A DNA stretch of 64,000 nt from an uncultured Mycoplasmatota bacterium (lineage in GTDB: Bacteria; Bacillota_I; Bacilli_A; RF39; UBA660): assembly GCA_900545005.1 (NCBI GenBank), contig UQXO01000006.1, forward strand, positions 13,623 through 77,622. Direction: 5' to 3'. The position numbers were made by a program, and so were the translations under genes. The notes under the pieces are model-generated. The model saw only the letters and a program-made list of their open reading frames with translations. It did not search any database and had not been told where the DNA came from. Position 1 is the stretch's first letter. Every line of letters begins with the position of its first letter. This document shows positions 58,279 through 64,000 of this stretch, piece after piece.

Positions 58279-58698
58279 CTATTTACAAAGGTTATCTATG
58301 ACTTTATCGGCATCACTTATAAGATAGTAGTCTTCAATGTAAGAATTATTATTAGTTGTCTTATGACATTTAACAATATCATAGTTCTTAAAGTAATAAA
58401 TCATCGTACCACCGTCATTTAACCCAGAGCTTTTTTTAGCTCCTTTAACTAGCTTTTCCATAGTAGTTAGATTATTCTTTAAAGCCTCGTTTAAGTCTTT
58501 AGACTTATATTTAACAGTAGTAAATTCCGAGTAGATTTTTTTGTTATCAGAGAATGTATAGATAGAGACATAGTTATTATCGAGAACTTTATTAGAGACT
58601 GTTAATTTCTCTTTACCAAGAAACATCATAATGATAAGTAAGACTAGAAGAGTTATTAAGATGATACTACTAAAGATAAGGATATTTTTCTTTTTCAT
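58279..58698 (-). CDS. Membrane-anchored or exported protein, unknown function
   Basis: 139 residues: KKKN start, one hydrophobic segment (about 7-27, ILIFSSIILITLLVLLIIMM), then a soluble domain of about 110 residues with two cysteines (VKCHKTTNN and DNLCK). No lipobox is visible, so it is probably an N-terminally anchored extracytoplasmic protein. AGGAGG lies ten bases upstream on the minus strand, the best ribosome binding site in this part. Divergent from the GH31 gene. Family not recognised. Confidence 0.75.
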   Translation of the reverse strand: MKKKNILIFSSIILITLLVLLIIMMFLGKEKLTVSNKVLDNNYVSIYTFSDNKKIYSEFTTVKYKSKDLNEALKNNLTTMEKLVKGAKKSSGLNDGGTMIYYFKNYDIVKCHKTTNNNSYIEDYYLISDADKVIDNLCK

Positions 58699-58757
58699 AT
58701 ATATTCCTCCTAGAATTATTGTATCATAACTGGAGGGGAAGTAAAGATACTTTTTAA

Positions 58758-58786
58758 TTGAAAAAATTTATGGAGTTTGCTATACT
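58758..58786 (+). promoter_or_regulatory. Promoter of the GH31 gene
   Basis: TTGAAA and TATACT with 17-base spacing. The TTG of the -35 box is an in-frame pseudo start for GH31. Confidence 0.82.
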
Positions 58787-58811
58787 TAAAATTAGAAAGA
58801 ATAGGGATTTT

Positions 58812-61322
58812 ATGAGTACTTTAGGAAATCATTTTTTACCAAATATGAATAATCGGATGACTAATCCAAAGGCTGTTTTTAAGGGAAAAAATTATCGAAT
58901 TAGTATTATCAGTGATATGATACTTCGTTTGGAATATGATGAGACTGGGGTATTTAATGACTATTTGACAGAGAATATTCAAAATAGAAGTTTTCCTCTA
59001 CCGACCTTAGATATTCAAGAAGATCATGCTACTTTAATAGTAAATACTAAGTATTATCGTTTACAATATTTAAAAGAGAAACCTTTTAAGGGGAGTCTTT
59101 TTGCCCCGGATTCTACTTTAAGAGTAAATGTATTAAATTCTTCAGCTTATTGGTATTATGGTAGTGATGAGTCTAAGAATATTACTTCTCCTATATTTAA
59201 TTTAGATCTTAAGAAAGAGTTTATTTCGGCTAGTGAGTCTTTAGAAAATAATAATTCTAAGGATGATAAGAAGAAAAAAGAAGCTACAGATACTTATAAA
59301 AAGGCTCGGAATAGTATCTTTGAAAGACAGAAGAGTTTATATTCTTTAGATGGGTTTAGTACATTAGATGATTCTGATAGTATGATTATTGATGATAAGG
59401 GATATATGGTTCCTAGGACGCATAAGTCTATAGATATATATGTGTTTGTTTATAATAAAGATTTTAGGATGTTTTTAGGAGAATATGCTTCTTTAGCCGG
59501 AAGATGTCCTTTAATACCTAGATATTCTTTAGGAGTATGGTGGTATAAGGATGATGTATATACTTTTGATAATATTAGAAAATTAGTATATGATTTTAAT
59601 AGTCATCATATTCCTTTGAATGTTTTAGTCTTAGGGAGTAATTGGCATATTAAGGATCCTAATGACTTAAAGAAGTTTAAGAGTGGGTTTACTTTTAATA
59701 GAGATAAACTAGGTACTTTAAGTAATTTTACGACCTTCTTACATGAAAGAGGTATTCGTTTAGGACTTAGTCTAGATCCCACGGAAGGGATTCATCCTCA
59801 TGAATTTAAGTATAGAGATTATGCTAGTGAGTTAGGTATTAATGATAGTCAGGATTTACCTTTTAATGTTTTGGATACTAATGTTGTAGCGGCTTACTTA
59901 GATAAACTTATAAATCCTTTATATAATGAGAATGTTGATTTTTTCTTTTTAGATGTAAGAACTAAAGATAAGAGAGTTATGAATGCTCTTAATTATTATC
60001 ATTATAATGATTATAAGAAGTTTACGAATATAAGGGGAATGGTTTTAGCAAGACCGGCTTCTTTAGGAGCTTTAAGATATCCTATTCTTTATAGTGGGGA
60101 AACAAAGGTAAGTTGGGATACTCTAAAGAAGTTACCGGAGTATATTAGTAGTGCTTATAATATGGGGATTACTTGGTGGAGTCATGATATTGGAGGATTT
60201 AAGGGGGGTATTGAAGATAGTGAATTATATCTAAGATATGTAGAGTTTGGGACTTTTAGTCCAATATTTAGATTTGCTTCTTCTTATGGACATTATTATA
60301 AGAGAGAGCCTTGGCGATGGAATAGTCAAGTCTTAAGAGTAGTACAAGATTATTTATTATTAAGATTAAAGCTATCTAGTTATTTATATGCCGAAGGGTA
60401 TAAGTATTATAAGTTAGGGATTCCTATCTTTATGCCTTTATATCATGCTGTACCAGGGATGATTGATGAACTTGATTATAAGAATGAGTATTTCTTAGGA
60501 AGTGAGCTTTTAGTATCACCAATTACGACAAAGAAAGATGCACTTATGCAAAGAAGTGTAGAAAAGATTTATTTACCTAATGGGACTTGGTATGATTTTA
60601 AGACGGGGAAAAGGTTTAATGGTAATACTAGGTATGTAATGTTTTTTAATGATGATGATTATCCGGTATTTGCGAAGAAAGGGTCTATTATACCTTTATA
60701 TATTCCTGATAAGAATATTAATAATATTGGGGTAGCTAAGAGTTTAGAGATTCATATTTTCCCTGGTAATAGTAATATTTATAATCTTTATGAAGATGAT
60801 GGGATTAGTTCTTTATATGAACAAGGTTATTATATTGTTACAAGGATAGATTATAATTACTTACAGAATAATTATACTTTGATTATAAGACCGTATGAGG
60901 GAAAGAGTGGAATTATTCCGGATACCAGAAATTATAAGATTAGATTTAGAAATACGAGGACAGCTACTGATGTTAGAGTCTTACAAGAAGCAGACAAAAA
61001 AGAATTTACAGCTTATAGTGAAGATAATGATTTTGTTATTGAAGTTAATGAAGTATCAACGGTTAAACAGTTAACTATTATTTGTCGAGGTAAAGATATA
61101 GAAATTGATGCCACGAGAATTCTAAATGAAGATATAGATTCTATTATTTCGGATATTCCGGTAGAGACTAATGTTAAAGATGAGATAGCGAAGATTATGT
61201 TTAGTGATAAGGATTATAGTGATAAGAGAATTCTAGTTAAGAAGTTAAAGTCTAAGGGATTAAGTGATCTTTATATCAGGATGTTATTAAGACTATTGGA
61301 ATATACTAGTAATAAGAAGTAG
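58812..61322 (+). CDS. Glycoside hydrolase family 31 (alpha-glucosidase-like)
   Basis: 836 residues without signal peptide, so cytoplasmic. The barrel shows RYSLGVWWYKDDVYTFDNIR, the nucleophile Asp in VDFFFLDVRTKD, and WWSHDIGGFKGG typical of GH31. The acid/base position reads SGETKVSW, a Glu where relatives have Asp. GH31 enzymes cut alpha-linked glucose or xylose from oligosaccharides. A C-terminal region of about 90 residues after the beta domains is extra. ATG 58812 with TAGGGA upstream is chosen; the TTG at 58758 is the -35 box of its promoter. No sugar transporter gene is near. Confidence 0.88.
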   Translation: MSTLGNHFLPNMNNRMTNPKAVFKGKNYRISIISDMILRLEYDETGVFNDYLTENIQNRSFPLPTLDIQEDHATLIVNTKYYRLQYLKEKPFKGSLFAPDSTLRVNVLNSSAYWYYGSDESKNITSPIFNLDLKKEFISASESLENNNSKDDKKKKEATDTYKKARNSIFERQKSLYSLDGFSTLDDSDSMIIDDKGYMVPRTHKSIDIYVFVYNKDFRMFLGEYASLAGRCPLIPRYSLGVWWYKDDVYTFDNIRKLVYDFNSHHIPLNVLVLGSNWHIKDPNDLKKFKSGFTFNRDKLGTLSNFTTFLHERGIRLGLSLDPTEGIHPHEFKYRDYASELGINDSQDLPFNVLDTNVVAAYLDKLINPLYNENVDFFFLDVRTKDKRVMNALNYYHYNDYKKFTNIRGMVLARPASLGALRYPILYSGETKVSWDTLKKLPEYISSAYNMGITWWSHDIGGFKGGIEDSELYLRYVEFGTFSPIFRFASSYGHYYKREPWRWNSQVLRVVQDYLLLRLKLSSYLYAEGYKYYKLGIPIFMPLYHAVPGMIDELDYKNEYFLGSELLVSPITTKKDALMQRSVEKIYLPNGTWYDFKTGKRFNGNTRYVMFFNDDDYPVFAKKGSIIPLYIPDKNINNIGVAKSLEIHIFPGNSNIYNLYEDDGISSLYEQGYYIVTRIDYNYLQNNYTLIIRPYEGKSGIIPDTRNYKIRFRNTRTATDVRVLQEADKKEFTAYSEDNDFVIEVNEVSTVKQLTIICRGKDIEIDATRILNEDIDSIISDIPVETNVKDEIAKIMFSDKDYSDKRILVKKLKSKGLSDLYIRMLLRLLEYTSNKK

Positions 61323-61335
61323 TTTTAGACAAAAC

Positions 61336-61363
61336 TTGCAGAATAGAAAAATCATGCTATAAT
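61336..61363 (+). promoter_or_regulatory. Promoter of the 61385 genes
   Basis: TTGCAG and TATAAT with 16-base spacing. Confidence 0.75.
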
Positions 61364-61384
61364 AGAAAAGAAAAAGAGGAGATT

Positions 61385-61603
61385 ATGAAGATATATCAGA
61401 TATTATTATTATGTGGGGTTATTATTAGTAGTGTTACGACATCGTTTTACTTAGTAAAGATGTTTAGTTTACTATGGAAGAATAGAGATAAACAGAGTAT
61501 AAGTGATAAAGAATTAGATAATAATCTTAAGTATATGGTTATTTCTATAGTCTTACTTACTATTTGTTCTTTAGTATACTGTGTTATTAGTATTGTTGGT
61601 TAG
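61385..61603 (+). CDS. Small two-TM membrane protein, unknown function
   Basis: 72 residues with two hydrophobic segments (about 5-27 and 48-70) and a charged loop between them (KNRDKQSISDKELDNNLK). AAAGAGGAG precedes ATG 61385. It shares a promoter with the HD-domain gene nine bases downstream. No family recognised. Confidence 0.72.
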   Translation: MKIYQILLLCGVIISSVTTSFYLVKMFSLLWKNRDKQSISDKELDNNLKYMVISIVLLTICSLVYCVISIVG

Positions 61604-61612
61604 AGTGGTTTT

Positions 61613-62119
61613 ATGTCTATGACTAAGAAAATAGAATATCAGAGTGTAGTTAGGGATATTCTTGATAATGAAGAGTTTAAGAAGTTATATTTAGAGCCTC
61701 ATCATGGGATTAGTAGATATCTTCATGTCTTAAGAGTTTCTAAGATAGCTTTTGGGTTTTGTAAGATTTTTAAGGTTAAAAGAATTAGAGAGATTACGAG
61801 ATCAGCTCTTTTACATGATTTTTATTTTGATAAGGACTTAGAGGGGTATGATGCTTATGAAAGATTAAGTATTCATCCCTATAAGGCTTTAGATAATTCT
61901 TTAAAGTATTATAATCTAAGTGATTTAGAGAGGGATATTATTGTTAAACATATGTATCCTCATACTAAAGAAAGACCTAAGTATTTTGGAACGTATTTGG
62001 TATCTATTTGTGATAAGGTGGCTGCTATATATGAGATGTCAAGATTTAAGCTTGCTTTAAAGTTTAGTATTTATATATTATTTATTTATAATATTATTAG
62101 TATTAAGATTGAACATTAA
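61613..62119 (+). CDS. HD-domain protein
   Basis: 168 residues with HD phosphohydrolase ligands: His in ISRYLHVLRVS, the HD pair in SALLHDFYFDKD, a further His in IVKHMYPH, and Asp in SICDKVAAIYE. Such proteins cut nucleotides or cyclic nucleotides; the substrate cannot be told. The C-terminal 25 residues are hydrophobic (FSIYILFIYNIISIK) and may attach it to the membrane. The ribosome binding site (GAGTGG) is weak; it is cotranscribed with the small membrane protein upstream. Confidence 0.83.
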   Translation: MSMTKKIEYQSVVRDILDNEEFKKLYLEPHHGISRYLHVLRVSKIAFGFCKIFKVKRIREITRSALLHDFYFDKDLEGYDAYERLSIHPYKALDNSLKYYNLSDLERDIIVKHMYPHTKERPKYFGTYLVSICDKVAAIYEMSRFKLALKFSIYILFIYNIISIKIEH

Positions 62120-62120
62120 A

Positions 62121-62149
62121 TTAACTTATATAACTATTTATGTTATGAT
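62121..62149 (+). promoter_or_regulatory. tRNA promoter
   Basis: TTAACT and TATGAT with 17-base spacing, the -10 ending nine bases before the tRNA. Confidence 0.72.
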
Positions 62150-62157
62150 AAGTACTT

Positions 62158-62234
62158 GTCCTTGTAGCCCAGCTGGATAGAGCAATCGCCTCCTAAGCGA
62201 TAGGTCGGCAGTTCAAATCTGCCCAGGGACGCCA
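62158..62234 (+). tRNA. tRNA-Arg (anticodon CCT)
   Basis: Full cloverleaf with encoded CCA: acceptor GTCCTTG with CAGGGAC (one wobble), D arm GCCC-AGCTGGATA-GAGC-type, anticodon stem ATCGC with GCGAT around loop CTCCTAA (anticodon CCT, reading AGG), and T arm GGCAG-TTCAAAT-CTGCC. It has its own promoter and terminator. Confidence 0.96.
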
Positions 62235-62247
62235 TAATGAATTTAAG

Positions 62248-62272
62248 ATTACTGTTTAGGCAGTAGTTTTTT
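62248..62272 (+). terminator. Terminator after the tRNA
   Basis: ATTACTG pairs with CAGTAGT (one wobble) around TTTAGG, followed by TTTTTT. Confidence 0.8.
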
Positions 62273-62302
62273 AAGAATATAACAAGTTTGGGGAGGAAAT
62301 AT

Positions 62303-62521
62303 ATGAAAAATAATTTCATAAAGATATTAAAAGTACTAGGACTTTATAGCATCTGTTTACTACTTACCTTGGGGATATTTATTATTAATGGAAATCTTTA
62401 TAACTTAGGAGATCCGATGTCAAGATTAGTTAAACAAAGATTAATAATAATACCGGTAATATTAACTATTTTGATTATAATAATCTTTAGAGTGGTAAAA
62501 TCTAAGCAGAAAAAAGATTGA
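62303..62521 (+). CDS. Small two-TM membrane protein, unknown function
   Basis: 72 residues with two hydrophobic segments (about 7-31 and 46-66), a short loop with NGNLYNLGDPMSR, and a basic end (KSKQKKD). GGGGAGG lies before ATG 62303, which is preferred over TTG 62288. No family recognised; monocistronic. Confidence 0.72.
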   Translation: MKNNFIKILKVLGLYSICLLLTLGIFIINGNLYNLGDPMSRLVKQRLIIIPVILTILIIIIFRVVKSKQKKD

Positions 62522-62640
62522 CTAAAGAAAGGATATTTACTAAAATAAGAGAGAAATCGCAGATATAGAAAAGTAAATAAGATTATAATTTAAAAAGATA
62601 AATAAATGTTGTAGGTTAGTACGATTTAGGGGTAATAAGT

Positions 62641-62680
62641 AGTCTTATTCTAATTTGTTAGAGTAGGACTTTTGTTCTTT
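62641..62680 (+). terminator. Hairpin upstream of trpS (attenuator-like)
   Basis: AGTCTTATTCTAA pairs with TTAGAGTAGGACT (13 bases, three wobbles) around TTTG, followed by TTTGTTCTTT and then the trpS ribosome binding site. It could end upstream transcription or regulate trpS. No T-box sequence (GGGTGG with ACCGCG) is seen in the 170 bases before trpS. Confidence 0.6.
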
Positions 62681-62691
62681 AGGAGGTAATT

Positions 62692-63741
62692 ATGAAGAAG
62701 ATTATATTAACAGGAGAAAGACCAACGGGACCATTACATATTGGACATTATGTGGGGTCTTTAAGAAATAGAGTTAAGATTCAAAATGAAGGGGATTATG
62801 ATGAGATGTATTTGTTTGCGGCTGATAGTCAAGCACTTACCGATAATTTTGATAATCCTAAGAAAGTAAGAGATAATGTCTTTGAGGTAGCTTTAGATAA
62901 CTTAGCTTGTGGGATTGATCCTAATAAAGTATGTTATTTTATTCAATCAGAAGTACCAGAACTTACGGAATTAACATTCTATTATATGAATTTAGTAACA
63001 GTATCTAGGTTATATCGTAATCCAACAGTCAAAGAAGAAATCAAGTTAAGAGGATTTGAAGATAGTATTCCGGTGGGTTTTTTTACGTATCCAGTTAGTC
63101 AAACGGCTGATATTACGGCGTTTATGGGAACTTTAATTCCCGTAGGAGAAGATCAATTACCAATGATAGAACAGGCTAGAGAGATAGTAAGAAAGTTTAA
63201 TTCTATATATGGGGATACTTTAGTAGAGCCGGAAGCTCTTTTACCGGAAAATCTTAATGAAAGAAGATTAGTAGGGACGGATGGTAATGCGAAGATGAGT
63301 AAGTCTATTGGTAATTGTATTTATCTAAAAGATAGTCCAGAAGAAATTAAAAGAAAGATTATGGGGATGTATACGGATCCTAATCATATAAAGGTAAGTG
63401 ATCCTGGGAAGGTAGAAGAAAATGTAGTATTTACTTACTTAGATGTTTTTTGTAAAGAAGATTCCTTTAAGAAGTATTTACCAGAGTATCATAATTTAGA
63501 TGAATTAAAAGATCATTATAGAAGGGGTGGTTTAGGAGATGTTAAGATTAAGAATTTCTTAAATGATGTTTTACAAGAAGAGTTAAAACCAATTAGAGAA
63601 AGAAGAGAAGAATTAGCTAAGAATCCTGAATATGTTTATAATGTCTTAAGAGAAGGAACTAAAAAAGCGAGAGCGAAAGCGCTTGATACTTTAAGAAGAG
63701 TTAAAAAAGCGATGATGCTTGATTATTTTGAAGAAAAATAA
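62692..63741 (+). CDS. trpS: Tryptophan-tRNA ligase
   Basis: Charges tRNA-Trp. Class I synthetase motifs: HIGH-like GPLHIGHYVGSLRN (residues 14-27) and KMSKS in GNAKMSKSIGN (about 202). VGEDQLPMIEQAREI is also typical. The 349 residues are standard. AGGAGG precedes ATG 62692. The presence of a normal TrpRS with TGG codons fits the standard code. A strong terminator follows. Confidence 0.95.
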   Translation: MKKIILTGERPTGPLHIGHYVGSLRNRVKIQNEGDYDEMYLFAADSQALTDNFDNPKKVRDNVFEVALDNLACGIDPNKVCYFIQSEVPELTELTFYYMNLVTVSRLYRNPTVKEEIKLRGFEDSIPVGFFTYPVSQTADITAFMGTLIPVGEDQLPMIEQAREIVRKFNSIYGDTLVEPEALLPENLNERRLVGTDGNAKMSKSIGNCIYLKDSPEEIKRKIMGMYTDPNHIKVSDPGKVEENVVFTYLDVFCKEDSFKKYLPEYHNLDELKDHYRRGGLGDVKIKNFLNDVLQEELKPIRERREELAKNPEYVYNVLREGTKKARAKALDTLRRVKKAMMLDYFEEK

Positions 63742-63772
63742 AGTCATAATTAAAGAAGTGAAGTTGTAAGAT

Positions 63773-63808
63773 AAATGTAGACACAAAAAAACATGTCTAC
63801 ATTTTTTT
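63773..63808 (+). terminator. Terminator after trpS
   Basis: AAATGTAGACA pairs with TGTCTACATTT around an A-rich loop, followed by a T run. Confidence 0.9.
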
Positions 63809-63868
63809 GTTAGCAAAAAGTAGAAAATATTAAAAAAATGCAACTTTTTAGTAATTTATGAACAAAAA

Positions 63869-63902
63869 TCGACATCGACCGCCAATATATATATATGAAG
63901 GG
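63869..63902 (+). promoter_or_regulatory. Promoter with (TA)n -10 region before the last gene
   Basis: TCGACA, 17 bases, then TATATG inside AA(TA)5TG followed by AAGGG. The same block stands before recA at 15614-15647. GAAGGGTAA and TTACCTTTC downstream (63897-63930) can form a leader hairpin. Confidence 0.55.
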
Positions 63903-63947
63903 TAATTTATTGCAGGCTAGTTACCTTTCTAGAAAGTGAGGTTTGCT

Positions 63948-64000
63948 ATGAATATAGACGACCTATTTATAGAAGAAGTAAAAGGAGGAAAAGAAGATAA
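63948..64000 (+). CDS. Start of an unidentified gene, cut by the window end
   Basis: Seventeen codons are visible, MNIDDLFIEEVKGGKED, with GTGAGG upstream of ATG 63948. The start recalls short sigma-70-type factors, whose first helix often reads like LIxxVKxGxExA, but this is too short to decide. The promoter shares an unusual motif with recA. Confidence 0.55.
   Translation, partial: MNIDDLFIEEVKGGKED

Noticed and set aside
58758..58811. TTG start for the GH31 gene
   Set aside because: The TTG is the -35 box of a TTGAAA-17-TATACT promoter; the transcript begins later and ATG 58812 has a ribosome binding site.
62522..62691. T-box riboswitch before trpS
   Set aside because: The region is short and lacks the GGGTGG/ACCGCG T-box sequence; only an attenuator-like hairpin is visible.
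1..64000. Mollicute genetic code (TGA as Trp)
   Set aside because: Trp is encoded by TGG throughout and TGA ends several frames; conserved proteins show no internal TGA.

Overview
The window comes from a very AT-rich, Gram-positive-type bacterium of the Firmicutes/Bacilli side, probably an uncultured gut-type lineage close to Mollicutes relatives. The reasons are: the S10/spc/alpha ribosomal operons in Bacillus order; PolC plus DnaE as replicases; RNase Y; L27 with a cleavable N-terminus next to Prp; an L21 leader; strong AGGAGG ribosome binding sites; and canonical TTGACA/TATAAT promoters with 17-nt spacers. TGG encodes Trp and TGA is used as a stop, so the genetic code is standard. Gene rpmD (L30) is missing, as in mollicutes, and the tmRNA tag ends in PSFA rather than LAA.

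Layout. 1-9.1 kb: ribosomal protein operon (S17 tail to L17) with secY, adk, map, infA and rpoA. 9.1-14.5 kb: an acidic coiled-coil protein, a small conserved-looking protein, tmRNA (minus strand), a protein with a twin-arginine-like signal, a large Cys-rich surface protein and a small membrane protein. 14.5-24.9 kb: an HPt-receiver protein, recA, a class A PBP, RNase Y, a pseudouridine synthase, a U32 peptidase-family protein and a membrane glycosyltransferase. 25-32.5 kb: dnaE and polC, which overlap each other. 32.8-33.9 kb: L21 leader, rplU, prp, rpmA. 33.9-35.7 kb: a lone HerA-like ATPase.

35.7-39.5 kb is a modular accessory region: a 23-bp repeat array, a gene remnant, surface protein 1 with a hypervariable C-terminus, a structured tail, another remnant, and an AbiE toxin-antitoxin pair bracketed by two copies of one palindrome. 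39.5-43.8 kb: a Tad/type II secretion-like group (MinD/TadZ-like, degenerate CpaF-like, TadB-like, TadC-like). 43.8-48.6 kb: a second 23-bp repeat array before an AAA/DUF4143 ATPase, an unknown protein, a two-component system and an orphan AbiEi antitoxin. 48.6-53.5 kb: a compact five-gene operon (acyl-AMP ligase, ACP, phosphopantetheinyl transferase, double GT8 glycosyltransferase, PlsC-like acyltransferase) that looks like a lipid or glycolipid pathway. 53.5-55.7 kb: surface protein 2, paralogous to protein 1, behind a leader full of inverted repeats. 55.8-64 kb: HipA-like kinase, radical SAM protein, GH31 glycosidase, HD protein, tRNA-Arg(CCU), trpS, and the start of one more gene.

The most notable signal is the pair of surface proteins at 36.1-37.4 and 53.9-55.5 kb. 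Their C-terminal codons differ almost only at first and second positions, and every codon that is identical in the variable block lacks adenine. This is the signature of adenine-specific mutagenesis by a diversity-generating retroelement. Both blocks are locally GC-rich and are followed by a conserved non-coding tail with hairpins. No reverse transcriptase or template repeat was seen in the window, so a driver would have to act in trans from elsewhere in the genome.
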